From: a virus
Direction: 5' to 3' (one strand)
DNA length: 57,877 bases
Virus record (IMG/VR): IMGVR_UViG_3300044712_001634
Coordinates: 1-57,877 of that record
In this document: piece by piece, positions 6,089 through 13,395 of the stretch
How positions within the stretch are numbered: the first letter of the stretch is position 1
Layout of the letters: every line of letters starts with the position of its first letter
The notes under the pieces: model-generated
The model's input: only the letters and a program-made list of their open reading frames with translations
Told to the model about the DNA's origin: nothing
The model's database searches: none
Position numbers and translations under genes: made by a program

Positions 6089-6295
6089 ATGGGACGGGTA
6101 GCGCACAGGCAAAGAGAGGAGGTGAGGCGGTTTCGGGCTCCGTGCGAATGGTGCGAGATTGCGCGGGATTGCGATGGAGAGAGACGTTTGACGGTGAAGG
6201 TCCGGTATATCTGCACGATGTTCGATGATTTTCCCTACCAGTGTCCGGACCATGCGCCGGTCTGGTTCAAGGGGATTGAGGGGTGCAGGCCGTAA
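6089..6295 (+). CDS. Cys-rich small early protein, 68 aa
   Basis: The start at 6089 has GAGGAG about 9 bp upstream; an ATG at 6056 is also possible. It contains CEWCEIARDC and later CTMFDDFPYQC, suggesting a metal site. The N-terminus is Arg-rich, consistent with nucleic-acid binding. No family is recognised. Confidence 0.5.
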   Translation: MGRVAHRQREEVRRFRAPCEWCEIARDCDGERRLTVKVRYICTMFDDFPYQCPDHAPVWFKGIEGCRP

Positions 6296-6297
6296 AG

Positions 6298-6336
6298 GTA
6301 GCGGTTAGCGGGTAGTGGGTAGCGATAAGCGATTAG
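6298..6336 (+). repeat. Short degenerate tandem repeats (TAGCGG/TAGTGG)
   Basis: Several imperfect 6-8 bp units of the type GTAGCGG, TTAGCGG, GTAGTGG and GTAGCGA lie just before the gene at 6357. They are low-complexity, and no function is evident. Confidence 0.5.
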
Positions 6337-6356
6337 TGAAAAAGGGAGGTGGGGCG

Positions 6357-6710
6357 ATGGCGTTGACGGATGGTGATACGGTCAGTTTGGAAAATCTTAA
6401 GGCTGGCGGGGTGATTCAACTGTTTCAGGAGGAGCTTGATAAGGTCCTGGCAAACATCATGGACCCGAATACCGAGCCGGAAAAAGTCCGAGAAGTCATT
6501 TTGAGAGTTCTGATAAAACCTGACCCGGACCGTTCCTCGGCGAAGGTGGCAATTGTTCCCAGTAGCAAGCTGGCGCCCGTGGTGCCCCTTGGCACCCGTA
6601 TGTTTTTCGGCAAGAAGGCCGGGAAGTTCCTGGCGTGGGAGATGGAAGCAAAAGCCAATATCCGGCAGTACCTAGAGGAGAATCTTCCGGGGATCCCGGT
6701 GTTCGTGTAG
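6357..6710 (+). CDS. Conserved-looking early protein, 117 aa
   Basis: GGGAGGTGGGGCG precedes the ATG. It has a helical N-terminus (LKAGGVIQLFQEELDKVLAN) and a beta-rich middle (AKVAIVPSSKLAPVVPLGTR). No family is named with confidence. It is the last gene before a strong terminator, so it ends the first early transcript. Confidence 0.65.
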   Translation: MALTDGDTVSLENLKAGGVIQLFQEELDKVLANIMDPNTEPEKVREVILRVLIKPDPDRSSAKVAIVPSSKLAPVVPLGTRMFFGKKAGKFLAWEMEAKANIRQYLEENLPGIPVFV

Positions 6711-6723
6711 GCCGTCACTGTTT

Positions 6724-6764
6724 GGCCGGGAGGGGTCCCAAATTTCCCCTTCCGGCCTTTTTTT
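6724..6764 (+). terminator. Strong rho-independent terminator
   Basis: The stem GGCCGG..AGGGG pairs with CCCCTTCCGGCC and is followed by seven Ts. It separates the first early gene run from the next. Confidence 0.85.
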
Positions 6765-6778
6765 GAGCGGAGGGAATC

Positions 6779-6919
6779 ATGGAACGCGACGTAGGGTATG
6801 TGGCTCATCCGTGCCGTGGATGTGAGGCTGGATATCATAGTTGTGAGTTGGTCTGCCGGTTGCTGGAGAGGTGGAATCGGAAGCACCTGGGGGATGTTGG
6901 TGATGAAAACGTGTCCTGA
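6779..6919 (+). CDS. Small Cys/His protein, 46 aa
   Basis: GGAGGGA precedes the ATG. The sequence HPCRGCEAGYHSCELVC packs four Cys and two His into 17 residues, a probable metal-binding knuckle. It overlaps the next small zinc-ribbon gene. Confidence 0.5.
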   Translation: MERDVGYVAHPCRGCEAGYHSCELVCRLLERWNRKHLGDVGDENVS

Positions 6920-6992
6920 GTGCGGGGCAGAGCTGAGGCACGAGGGCGGGTGTTGCGTCTGCCCGGTGTGCGGGTGGGGTGTTTGTGGGTGA
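6903..6992 (+). CDS. Zinc-ribbon microprotein, 29 aa
   Basis: MKTCPECGAELRHEGGC followed by CPVCGW is a complete two-knuckle zinc ribbon, similar to the C-terminal ribbons of ribonucleotide reductases and other enzymes but standing alone. It overlaps the preceding gene by 17 bp. Small size limits certainty. Confidence 0.55.
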   Translation: MKTCPECGAELRHEGGCCVCPVCGWGVCG

Positions 6993-7005
6993 AAGGACGT
7001 GGTCC

Positions 7006-7245
7006 ATGGGAATGACAACTATGTTTGATGTTGCTGCGGTGAGAAAAAACCTGGTGAAGCAGTTGAATGAGGAGCTTTTGGCGGCCGCTGAACCGGTGAT
7101 TCAGGATGCGGTCAAAAAGGCTGAAATAGAAATGAGAAAGCGGTTGGCGGCCGAGGTGATTGCGATGGTCGAGTCGTCAGTGGAAGTGTGTCGGGATGGA
7201 AGTGATATCCGGATACTGATACTTGCGAAGCGCGGACATGACTGA
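7006..7245 (+). CDS. Helical early protein, 79 aa
   Basis: ATG at 7006 with AAAGGA upstream. Mostly one long charged helix (LVKQLNEELLAAAEPVIQDA) and a short beta-strand C-terminus. No family. It overlaps the next start by ATGACTGA. Confidence 0.55.
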   Translation: MGMTTMFDVAAVRKNLVKQLNEELLAAAEPVIQDAVKKAEIEMRKRLAAEVIAMVESSVEVCRDGSDIRILILAKRGHD

Positions 7246-7555
7246 CAACCTGCTTTCCGTGGCGGTGGTTACGATTCGGACCGCGGCCGGGCGGGAGATT
7301 GATATTACGGATGACCAGGTGGAGTATGACCTTCGGGTTGAGGCCGGGCGGATGGTGCTGTATGGCCGTGAGGTGATGCGTTTGAAGGCTGGGGGTGTGG
7401 GTCCGGAACAGGCGGCGCTGTTACTGCCGGTGATGGTGGCGTTTCCTGGCGGGGTTGTCGGAGAGGTCGAACCGAGCAAGGGGCCGTATCCGTGGGATGA
7501 TGGGGCGGAAGTTGTGCGGGAAAAGGATGGCTGTGAGCAACGGAAATGGTGGTGA
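7238..7555 (+). CDS. Unknown early protein, 105 aa
   Basis: Starts inside the previous stop. The N-terminal half is beta-rich (LLSVAVVTIRTAAGREIDIT), and the C-terminal half ends in a charged tail with Trp-Trp. Family not recognised. Confidence 0.55.
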   Translation: MTDNLLSVAVVTIRTAAGREIDITDDQVEYDLRVEAGRMVLYGREVMRLKAGGVGPEQAALLLPVMVAFPGGVVGEVEPSKGPYPWDDGAEVVREKDGCEQRKWW

Positions 7556-8078
7556 TTTGATGGACGTTTCTCCCGATTTTCGCTGGAACAAGAAGGATCG
7601 TCAGACGATCAAAAAAATCATGCCGCACGAAGCGACACCGGAGGCGGTCAAGCTGTTTTCTCGGTATGCCTACCGGCTGACTGATTACGGGTACTGGTTT
7701 TTGCTGTCTACCCTATGGGTAAGTTATTGCGGATGGAGCGACCTGGAGGAGTGGAGGCGGCTTTTTTCAGCGACCAGGCCGAACCGAGAAACCAGCATTA
7801 TGAAACCGAGCGAACTGGACGTGTTGCGAACACTCGGCGAACCGCTGACGGTGTTCCGAGCACATCGGCCTGACGAACAGAACTGGATAAGTTACACACT
7901 TTTTCCGCAGGAGGCTGCGAAATTCGCAAGAAAACGCGGGGTGGATGTCGTGTCAGAGTACCAAATTGATAAGGCCGACGTGCTGGCATTGTTCCTCCGG
8001 CGGGGCGAGTTTGAAGTTTTGGTTTTGGACAGGACGAAAGCAAAATTAATCCGAGAGCTACCCGTTGTGGTGTCCTAG
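7527..8078 (+). CDS. ADP-ribosyltransferase-like phage protein
   Basis: From the ATG at 7527 (a GTG at 7533 is equally possible) the C-terminal half shows the ordered motif set of R-S-E ADP-ribosyltransferases: VFRAH with Arg111, WISYT with Ser122 on a strand, and an ExE pair in GEFEV (Glu161, Glu163). Between them lie helix AAKFARKRG and strand DVVSEYQI. The N-terminal half is helical and unassigned. Phage enzymes of this class modify host proteins such as RNA polymerase, which is the inferred role. The stop codon lies within a hairpin at 8056-8090. The start overlaps the gene at 7238. Confidence 0.5.
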   Translation: MAVSNGNGGDLMDVSPDFRWNKKDRQTIKKIMPHEATPEAVKLFSRYAYRLTDYGYWFLLSTLWVSYCGWSDLEEWRRLFSATRPNRETSIMKPSELDVLRTLGEPLTVFRAHRPDEQNWISYTLFPQEAAKFARKRGVDVVSEYQIDKADVLALFLRRGEFEVLVLDRTKAKLIRELPVVVS

Positions 8079-8090
8079 TAACGGGTAGCT
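8056..8090 (+). other. Perfect 11-bp inverted repeat across a stop codon
   Basis: AGCTACCCGTT (8056-8066) and AACGGGTAGCT (8080-8090) flank the TAG of the preceding gene. There is no T-run, so it is not a standard terminator. It may be an RNA processing or stability hairpin. Confidence 0.55.
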
Positions 8091-8131
8091 GTGAGCGGCC
8101 GAGGCGTTGTTAAATTGATGGAGGGTACGAC

Positions 8132-9052
8132 GTGGCAACAAAAATATCATGGTGCGATGAAACGATAAACCCGGTAGTGGGCTGCTCCAAGATTAGCACG
8201 GGGTGTCAGAACTGCTACGCTGAAAACATGGCGCGGCGATTGGCAGCGATGAGACACGTCCAGTATATGCATGTCACTGAAAACGGCTGTTGGAACGGAA
8301 AAACCTGTTTCGTCCCGTCCGAACTGGAAAAGCCGTACAAGTGGCGCAAGCCCCGCTCCGTTTTCATTTCCAGTATGGGCGATATCTTTCATGATTCTGT
8401 GCCGTTTGCCTGGGTAGAGAGAGTGCTCGGTATGGTCGCGTCGAACCCACAGCACACGTTTATCATGCTGACCAAGCGGGCGAAAAGGATGCAAGAGTTT
8501 TTTGCTTCCTCGGAGATGGCGGGACAACTGGCCTGCCTGTACCAGCTCGCGGCTGGAACCAACCCTGAAACCTGTCAGCAGGATAACTGTCCGCTGCCGA
8601 ACCTTGCGCTTGGCGTGTCGGTTGAGAACCAAGAGACGGCGGATGAGCGGATACCATATCTGTTGTCAACCCTGGCAGCAAAACGGTTTGTCTCGTTGGA
8701 GCCAATGTTGGGACCTGTGAATCTGGACAGAATCCATGAAGCATGGGACACAGAAGAAGGCTCACATTGTGAGAGTTGGGAAAGTTGCCTTGACGGTAGG
8801 AGGTTTGACCCCTGGTCGGATGGTTGGGCCGAAGGATATCCAAAGCTTGACGGCGTAATACTGGGCGGGGAGTCCGGCAACAATGGGCGGCGGCTTGATC
8901 CGATGTGGGTGATGGAGGTGCGTGACCAATGCGCTGCCGCTGGTGTGCCGTTTATGTTCAAGCAGTGGAATCATGAAAACCGAAATGTGGTTGACCCGGA
9001 TACCGGCTTTCCTTTGCTGGGAAGTCAGACATATTCGGGATTGGCTTGGTAG
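8132..9052 (+). CDS. DUF5131 (phage Gp37/Gp68-like) protein, 306 aa
   Basis: GTG start at 8132 with GGAGGG upstream. The N-terminus TKISWCDETINPVVGCSKIS then GCQNCYAENMARR is the hallmark of the DUF5131 family: conserved Cys residues (about 18, 25 and 28) likely binding a metal cluster. SVFISSMGDIFHD, MLTKRAKR, RFVSLEPMLGPV and VILGGESGNNGR are further family blocks. Biochemistry of the family is not established. It is widespread in phages and islands beside DNA-modification genes, as here. Confidence 0.85.
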   Translation: MATKISWCDETINPVVGCSKISTGCQNCYAENMARRLAAMRHVQYMHVTENGCWNGKTCFVPSELEKPYKWRKPRSVFISSMGDIFHDSVPFAWVERVLGMVASNPQHTFIMLTKRAKRMQEFFASSEMAGQLACLYQLAAGTNPETCQQDNCPLPNLALGVSVENQETADERIPYLLSTLAAKRFVSLEPMLGPVNLDRIHEAWDTEEGSHCESWESCLDGRRFDPWSDGWAEGYPKLDGVILGGESGNNGRRLDPMWVMEVRDQCAAAGVPFMFKQWNHENRNVVDPDTGFPLLGSQTYSGLAW

Positions 9053-9083
9053 TGGGCGGCACAAGGATGACCGGGAGAGAAAA

Positions 9084-9431
9084 ATGCGATGTGACTACTG
9101 TGCAGATCATGGCTGCGAATACTGCCGACCGAAGGGAAAACCTCCGGTCGATACGCTGGAAACACCCACTCCCGAGCAACTGGACGCGATGCGCCACATG
9201 CTCGGTATCAGAAGTTGTATTCCGAAAAAGCATTGGGGATATAGGAACCATTACGCTGTCAGCATCACTGATGAGAAGTCCATTGCCAGTATGCGGCAAC
9301 TTGTAGGTATGGGTCTGGTAGAGGAAGGGCACGCATCTGCTACCATGACCTACTTTCACTGCAGGGTTGAAGGGTGCCGGGTAGCAGGCCTGAGCAAGGC
9401 CGGTATTCGGAGAGTTGGATACGAGGTGTAA
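9084..9431 (+). CDS. Zinc-finger phage protein, 115 aa
   Basis: CDYCADHGCEYCRPKGKPP at the N-terminus is a compact four-Cys site. The rest (PTPEQLDAMRHMLGIRSCIP, then HWGYRNHYAV, then LVGMGLVEEG) looks like a small DNA- or RNA-linked phage domain. The start at 9084 has GGGAGAGA upstream. Its stop is embedded in the first of the intergenic hairpins. Confidence 0.65.
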   Translation: MRCDYCADHGCEYCRPKGKPPVDTLETPTPEQLDAMRHMLGIRSCIPKKHWGYRNHYAVSITDEKSIASMRQLVGMGLVEEGHASATMTYFHCRVEGCRVAGLSKAGIRRVGYEV

Positions 9432-9477
9432 CGGCCATGCACTTCAGCCGCTCATCGGCTGGTAGTGCTGGTTGTGC
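9429..9477 (+). other. Structured intergenic spacer, copy a
   Basis: Stems GCACT/AGTGC (9439-9443, 9464-9468) and CAGCCG/CGGCTG (9445-9450, 9456-9461) are enclosed by stop-linked GTAAC and GGTTG. It shares its architecture with spacers at 9781, 10461, 10903, 11850 and 12204. Confidence 0.5.
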
Positions 9478-9497
9478 AGATTTACAGGAGAAACGCC

Positions 9498-9770
9498 ATG
9501 CATAAACTTGAGTGCCCATATTGCGAAAAGGAAATGCGCGAACCTGATGAATGTCATGACCCTGACGTAAATTACGAGAAACAGTGCCCGCACTGCGAAA
9601 AGTATTTCGTCTTCACCGTTGGGTATATCAAGACATTCGATGCCGATAAAGCACCATGCTTGAACGGTGGGGATCACGGATGGAAACCGATAATCGGAGC
9701 ACCAGCGGAGTACTTTAAGGGGCGCTTTCGCTGCATCTATTGTGGTGATGAAGAAAAGCGAGAAGTTTGA
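9498..9770 (+). CDS. Zinc-ribbon phage protein, 90 aa
   Basis: CPYCEKEMREPDECHD, then CPHCEKYFVFTVGY, then FRCIYCGDEE: one two-knuckle ribbon at the N-terminus and a further Cys pair at the C-terminus. AGGAG precedes the ATG. This is a recurrent phage zinc-ribbon type without a known function. Confidence 0.7.
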   Translation: MHKLECPYCEKEMREPDECHDPDVNYEKQCPHCEKYFVFTVGYIKTFDADKAPCLNGGDHGWKPIIGAPAEYFKGRFRCIYCGDEEKREV

Positions 9771-9780
9771 TTCTGTACAA

Positions 9781-9814
9781 CGCTCCGCTGACCCGCAAGG
9801 GTCGGTGTCGAGCG
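9781..9814 (+). other. Structured intergenic spacer, copy b
   Basis: Outer stem CGCTC/GAGCG (9781-9785, 9810-9814) and inner stem GACCC/GGGTC (9790-9794, 9799-9803) with a GCAA tetraloop (a GNRA loop). Confidence 0.5.
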
Positions 9815-9837
9815 GGATGATTATGTGAGGTGTTACT

Positions 9838-10065
9838 ATGGCATGGGGAGATGATTGTTGTGATGTTCGACTCGTCCGAGTAGACCATCCAGCCAATACA
9901 GAGGATTACCGCAATTCCACGTCACGGCAGGGATACCAGGTGTTTCGGTGCATCAAATGTGGGCGGTATCACGGTTGCCGATATCAGTGGGATGCTGGTA
10001 CGGGGAGTGATAACCGTTGGCAAGCGTTTGGTTTTAAACCTGAGGAGGTCGTCAGGCATTATTGA
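9838..10065 (+). CDS. Unknown Cys-containing protein, 75 aa
   Basis: Contains YQVFRCIKCGRYHGCRYQWD, a likely metal knuckle. No other family signal. The ribosome site GTGAGGTG is moderate. Confidence 0.6.
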   Translation: MAWGDDCCDVRLVRVDHPANTEDYRNSTSRQGYQVFRCIKCGRYHGCRYQWDAGTGSDNRWQAFGFKPEEVVRHY

Positions 10066-10104
10066 TTTACATAACGGGTCTGTGAATGACCGGGGAGAGA
10101 GATA

Positions 10105-10464
10105 ATGTGTAAATCAACGGTAGACACTTCAACACTCAACTGCCAGTGCGACAAGGATAAAACTCCGGTCGATTCACTGGTTATGCCTTCTCCTGCCGGA
10201 GTTGTGGCCCTGTTCATTGGTAAGGACGGGCGGGTGTTGGCGAATGCCAGCGACTTCAACGCAAGCGGATATGGTGGTTTGTCGTTGCGGCAAGCTCAGG
10301 AGATGCGAGTCAAGCGTTCGCTGGCTTATGAAGTGTTGGAGAAACTTTCTTCTCCGCTTATCTGTGCGGCGGTAGACACATACGATGCTGAAAAAATCAT
10401 GAATAGTATGTGTTCGCGTTGCGGTTGCCGTGTGGAAATAGTAGCGGTTGGGACAGATTCATAA
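10105..10464 (+). CDS. Unknown phage protein, 119 aa
   Basis: The N-terminus is Cys-rich (MCKSTVDTSTLNCQCDKD). The middle is VALFIGKDGRVLANASDF and the end is CSRCGCRVEIVAV. It looks like a small mixed alpha/beta protein with a metal site. Its stop codon TAA is part of the ATAAC arm of the following hairpin. Confidence 0.6.
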   Translation: MCKSTVDTSTLNCQCDKDKTPVDSLVMPSPAGVVALFIGKDGRVLANASDFNASGYGGLSLRQAQEMRVKRSLAYEVLEKLSSPLICAAVDTYDAEKIMNSMCSRCGCRVEIVAVGTDS

Positions 10465-10514
10465 CGATTAAGCGTGACCGGCTGTTTTCCAGGCCGGTCC
10501 ACAGCGCTGGTTAT
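10461..10514 (+). other. Structured intergenic spacer, copy c
   Basis: ATAAC (10461-10465) pairs with GTTAT (10510-10514). Inside, GTGACCGGC (10474-10482) pairs with GCCGGTCCAC (10493-10502) with one bulged C. The same bulge is present in copies d and f. Confidence 0.6.
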
Positions 10515-10543
10515 AGCGCACATACCAACAAAGGAGAAATCAC

Positions 10544-10864
10544 ATGGAAGTAATGCGGGAAGTTAATGTAAGGCCGGTGCTCAACGGGTTCGTGGTGCAG
10601 GTAGGTTGCCAAACTCTGGTTTTTAACAGGATTGAGGATGTGGCGGAAAACCTTGTTGCCTACCAGAAAGACCCCGAAGGTACGGAAAAGAAATTTGCCG
10701 AAACAGCCGTGAACAAGACTCTCGGCGGCGGTCCCGTACCTGAGCCGGTAGAACGCCTGAACCGTCGAACTGGACTGGTACAGTCGGCAAGACTTCAACC
10801 GGCATACGGTCAAGAAGATTGCAATGCTGGCGAGGCATGTTGCGAAACCACTTCCGCAGGGTAG
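10544..10864 (+). CDS. Unknown phage protein, 106 aa
   Basis: AAAGGAG ribosome site. A conserved-looking N-terminal half (REVNVRPVLNGFVVQVGCQT, then LVFNRIEDVAENLVAYQKDP) is joined to a low-complexity C-terminal half (GGGPVPEPVERLNRRTG). The C-terminal part could be frame-altered relative to relatives. Confidence 0.55.
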   Translation: MEVMREVNVRPVLNGFVVQVGCQTLVFNRIEDVAENLVAYQKDPEGTEKKFAETAVNKTLGGGPVPEPVERLNRRTGLVQSARLQPAYGQEDCNAGEACCETTSAG

Positions 10865-10873
10865 TAAATCTCG

Positions 10874-10899
10874 GCGCACGGTCGAAGCTAGCCGTGCGC
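10874..10899 (+). other. Hairpin upstream of spacer copy d
   Basis: GCGCACGG (10874-10881) and CCGTGCGC (10892-10899) form an 8-bp GC stem just after the stop of the gene at 10544 and before the 44-bp repeat. Confidence 0.5.
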
Positions 10900-10902
10900 T
10901 AT

Positions 10903-10946
10903 ACGGCCAGGCGGTGACCGCCTCGGCGGTCCACTGTCCTGGTTAT
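10903..10946 (+). repeat. 44-bp direct repeat / structured spacer, copy d
   Basis: Identical to 12209-12252. It folds as CAGG/CCTG enclosing GTG-ACCGCC / GGCGGT-C-CAC with a bulged C. An exact 44-bp repeat in two unrelated gene gaps suggests a mobile or selected RNA element. Confidence 0.75.
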
Positions 10947-10997
10947 AAATTTCTGTGGCTGGCCGAAGGCCATGCAACCAATAAGGAGAAAAATAGG

Positions 10998-11834
10998 ATG
11001 AAATGTTTCTACCACAGTGCGGACCTGGACGGGAACTGTTCAGGGGCAATAGTGAAGCTGTTCAACCCTGAGTGTGACATGATTGGAATCAATTATGGTG
11101 ACGCTTTCCCGTGGGACAAAATCACGCGCGGGGAAATGGTGTTTATGGTTGATTTCTGCCTCCAGCCTTTCGCTGACATGGAACGGCTTGACCAACTCTG
11201 CAATCTGGTATGGGTTGACCACCACAAAACTTCTGTGGAAGAGGCCCACAACCATGTTTTTCTTGCTGGCGGCGGGCAACTATTGGAAGTTGGGCGGGCA
11301 GGCTGTGAACTGACATGGCAATTTTGCACCTCTGACCCCATGCCACGCGCCGTTTTCCTCTTAGGCCGATATGACGTATGGGACCATCATAACCATCCTG
11401 GCGCGCTGGAATTTCAATACGGGATGCGCAATGTAGGAGACACCCGGCCTAACAATCAAGATCTGTGGCAGAAGTATTTGATTGAGCAGGTCGGAGATTT
11501 TACGGGGCAAACCATGCGTAACGGAGCCGCGCTGCTTGCCTACGAAACACGACAAAACGAGATGTATGTGAAGTCTTGCGCTTTTGAAGTTGAGTTTGAC
11601 GGGTTGCGCTGCATCGCTGTCAATAAAGGGCTGACAAATTCCTTGCTGTTCAAATCCGTCTATGACCCGGAGAAACATGACGCCATGCTTTCTTTTGTCC
11701 GCAGGCCTGGTAAATGGACAGTGAGCGTCTACGCCGACAAGCCGGAAGTTGACGCTTCAGCAATCTGCAAGGCTCGCGGCGGTGGGGGACATAAAGGCGC
11801 CGCCGGTTTTCAGTGCGCGGCGTTGCCATTCTGA
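10998..11834 (+). CDS. DHH-family phosphoesterase, 278 aa
   Basis: SADLDGNCSGAIV supplies the first metal-binding Asp pair, VDFCLQPFADME the next Asp, VWVDHHKT the DHH motif and GGGGHKGAAGF the C-terminal DHHA1 glycine motif. These define a manganese-dependent phosphoesterase of the nanoRNase/oligoribonuclease/cyclic-dinucleotide group. The exact substrate cannot be read off. AAGGAG lies upstream of the ATG. In this accessory cluster it may degrade short RNAs or cyclic-dinucleotide signals. Confidence 0.8.
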   Translation: MKCFYHSADLDGNCSGAIVKLFNPECDMIGINYGDAFPWDKITRGEMVFMVDFCLQPFADMERLDQLCNLVWVDHHKTSVEEAHNHVFLAGGGQLLEVGRAGCELTWQFCTSDPMPRAVFLLGRYDVWDHHNHPGALEFQYGMRNVGDTRPNNQDLWQKYLIEQVGDFTGQTMRNGAALLAYETRQNEMYVKSCAFEVEFDGLRCIAVNKGLTNSLLFKSVYDPEKHDAMLSFVRRPGKWTVSVYADKPEVDASAICKARGGGGHKGAAGFQCAALPF

Positions 11835-11849
11835 CGCCACGGAATATTT

Positions 11850-11880
11850 ATAACGGCTTGAGGGTGACTTGTCCGCCCTC
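11850..11880 (+). other. Structured intergenic spacer, copy e
   Basis: ATAAC (11850-11854) is followed by stem GAGGG/CCCTC (11860-11864, 11876-11880) with inner GAC/GTC. It is a shorter member of the spacer family. Confidence 0.45.
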
Positions 11881-11900
11881 GCAAAAGGAAAGGGGAATTT

Positions 11901-12209
11901 ATGAGCAACCAAGCTGAAAGCACCGATGAAACGGGCGGTCAAGTCCACCCGATGGTTATGCCACTATTCTCTGTTCCTGTGCCCACGACGGGGCCAGTGC
12001 CGATAATCAAAGAGAATGTTACTCCAACAAGTTTTGGGACTGCCAAAATTTTCCAGCATGGTGGTAATTTCCGTATGTGCAAGGATGGCGATGACGGGTT
12101 TAAGTTGGACATCAGCCCGAGTGATGCGCTTTGGCTGATTGAAGAGCTAAAATTGGGGGCAGTTACGATGACACCCTTTCGACGTAATGTAATTTGGTCT
12201 TTGGCATAA
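11901..12209 (+). CDS. Unknown phage protein, 102 aa
   Basis: A Pro/Val-rich N-terminus (MVMPLFSVPVPTTGPVPIIK) is followed by a small beta domain (GNFRMCKDGDDGFKLDISPS) and helix ALWLIEELKLG. Its TAA lies within the perfect GCATAAC/GTTATGC stem. Confidence 0.6.
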   Translation: MSNQAESTDETGGQVHPMVMPLFSVPVPTTGPVPIIKENVTPTSFGTAKIFQHGGNFRMCKDGDDGFKLDISPSDALWLIEELKLGAVTMTPFRRNVIWSLA

Positions 12210-12254
12210 CGGCCAGGCGGTGACCGCCTCGGCGGTCCACTGTCCTGGTTATGC
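12204..12254 (+). repeat. 44-bp direct repeat / structured spacer, copy f
   Basis: Bases 12209-12252 equal 10903-10946. Here the outer stem is extended to a perfect 7 bp (GCATAAC 12204-12210, GTTATGC 12248-12254). The stop codon of the upstream gene is inside the stem. Confidence 0.75.
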
Positions 12255-12293
12255 TGATCCCCGATGGCCGGGTAGATTCGGAAAGGAGCAATA

Positions 12294-12740
12294 ATGCACG
12301 GGTTGGAAATCAGAGGTCTCACGTTGACGCGGCCGTGGCCGTTTGCCATCTCAGAGGGTGGCAAACGGATAGAGAATCGTGATTGGGCTCCGCCCAAGTC
12401 GCTGATAGGTCACTATTTGGCACTCCACTCCGGCAAAGGGTGGTCGGAAGAAGACCGGGAATGGATCGCCAACCTCACAGGGCTGTATGTGCCGAACCGG
12501 GAGGAGTCTCCTTATAGCGTGATTTTCGCCGTCTGTATGCTCGGAGGATATATCATCACTGACCGCGACCACCGATTCAAAGAAGGCCAGCGCAAATGGT
12601 TCTTTGGCCCGTATGGTTGGCTTCTGGAGGATATGGTTCTACTTAAAACCCCGGTGCCGTGTAGGGGGATGCAGAAACTGTGGATGATTCCGCCTGAGGT
12701 ATTGGAGCAACTGAGGGAAGAATACAAGAAGTCAGCATAA
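12294..12740 (+). CDS. ASCH-domain protein, 148 aa
   Basis: LTLTRPWPFAISEGGKRIEN then GHYLALHSGKG, VIFAVCMLGGYI and WFFGPYGWLL form the ASCH (PUA-like) layout: an RNA-interacting beta-barrel. Some ASCH proteins hydrolyse modified nucleosides or bind RNA. AAAGGAG precedes the ATG. Whether it is enzymatic is unknown. Confidence 0.75.
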   Translation: MHGLEIRGLTLTRPWPFAISEGGKRIENRDWAPPKSLIGHYLALHSGKGWSEEDREWIANLTGLYVPNREESPYSVIFAVCMLGGYIITDRDHRFKEGQRKWFFGPYGWLLEDMVLLKTPVPCRGMQKLWMIPPEVLEQLREEYKKSA

Positions 12741-12784
12741 CCATGCACAATCCAAATAACGCAAGAAACAAAAGATAGCCAACT

Positions 12785-13177
12785 ATGCTAACCCGCGAAC
12801 AACGCAGGCAAAAATTATCTGAGTATGGCCGAAAAGGTGCCGAAGCGAGATGGGCACAATTCCACGCATCCATCCCCGCGCCGAACTATCACGAATTGCC
12901 CGAGGACTGTTTCCGTATCACGGTAGAAAATCTAATCTCCGGCAAAACCAACGTGCTCCTATTTCATCCTGGGAGCCGCGCTGGTAGATACCGGGTAGAT
13001 GTGAACGGGGTGTTTTGGCGGGAATGTGGATGGACAGAGACAACGGTAAAGATACGGAAGTCGCTCAAGAGGATGCCGGTTTACGTGGAGGAGTCGCAAT
13101 GTTATTCCCGAGGACAATTTTCGCAGACAGAAATAGCATCTACCGCCAATACCTCCACCTCGTTTCAGAGGTCATAG
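12785..13177 (+). CDS. Unknown phage protein, 130 aa
   Basis: A basic helical N-terminus (TREQRRQKLSEYGRKGAEAR) is followed by a beta domain. Its last 79 bp overlap the next, better-supported gene in another frame, so the C-terminal tail may be fortuitous. No clear ribosome site. Confidence 0.5.
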   Translation: MLTREQRRQKLSEYGRKGAEARWAQFHASIPAPNYHELPEDCFRITVENLISGKTNVLLFHPGSRAGRYRVDVNGVFWRECGWTETTVKIRKSLKRMPVYVEESQCYSRGQFSQTEIASTANTSTSFQRS

Positions 13178-13395
13178 AGGTAGGGATCGCAATTTTGCGC
13201 CGTGACTGGGACCACGTTGCCGACGAATTGGTCGACGTGCAGCAGTCTGCCGATACGGGCCTGCATATCGTTATGGACAGACATGACGCTGACAGTGATG
13301 GAGCGTATACCAGAGTCGCGGTGGGGTGTGCGCAGAGAGGATATTATCGGCAGGCAGAGATACTACCTGCCGAGTCCAAAGATGGTTTGTGCTGA
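13099..13395 (+). CDS. MazG-like NTP pyrophosphohydrolase-like protein, 98 aa
   Basis: GGAGGAG precedes the ATG. The segment YLHLVSEVIEVGIAILRRDW then VADELVDVQQSADTGLHIV resembles the MazG/all-alpha NTP-pyrophosphatase helices. The usual EExxE acidic set is only partly kept (SEVIEV, DELVDV). Phage relatives clean up nucleotides or alarmones. Activity is uncertain because of the weak acidic motif. Confidence 0.5.
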   Translation: MLFPRTIFADRNSIYRQYLHLVSEVIEVGIAILRRDWDHVADELVDVQQSADTGLHIVMDRHDADSDGAYTRVAVGCAQRGYYRQAEILPAESKDGLC

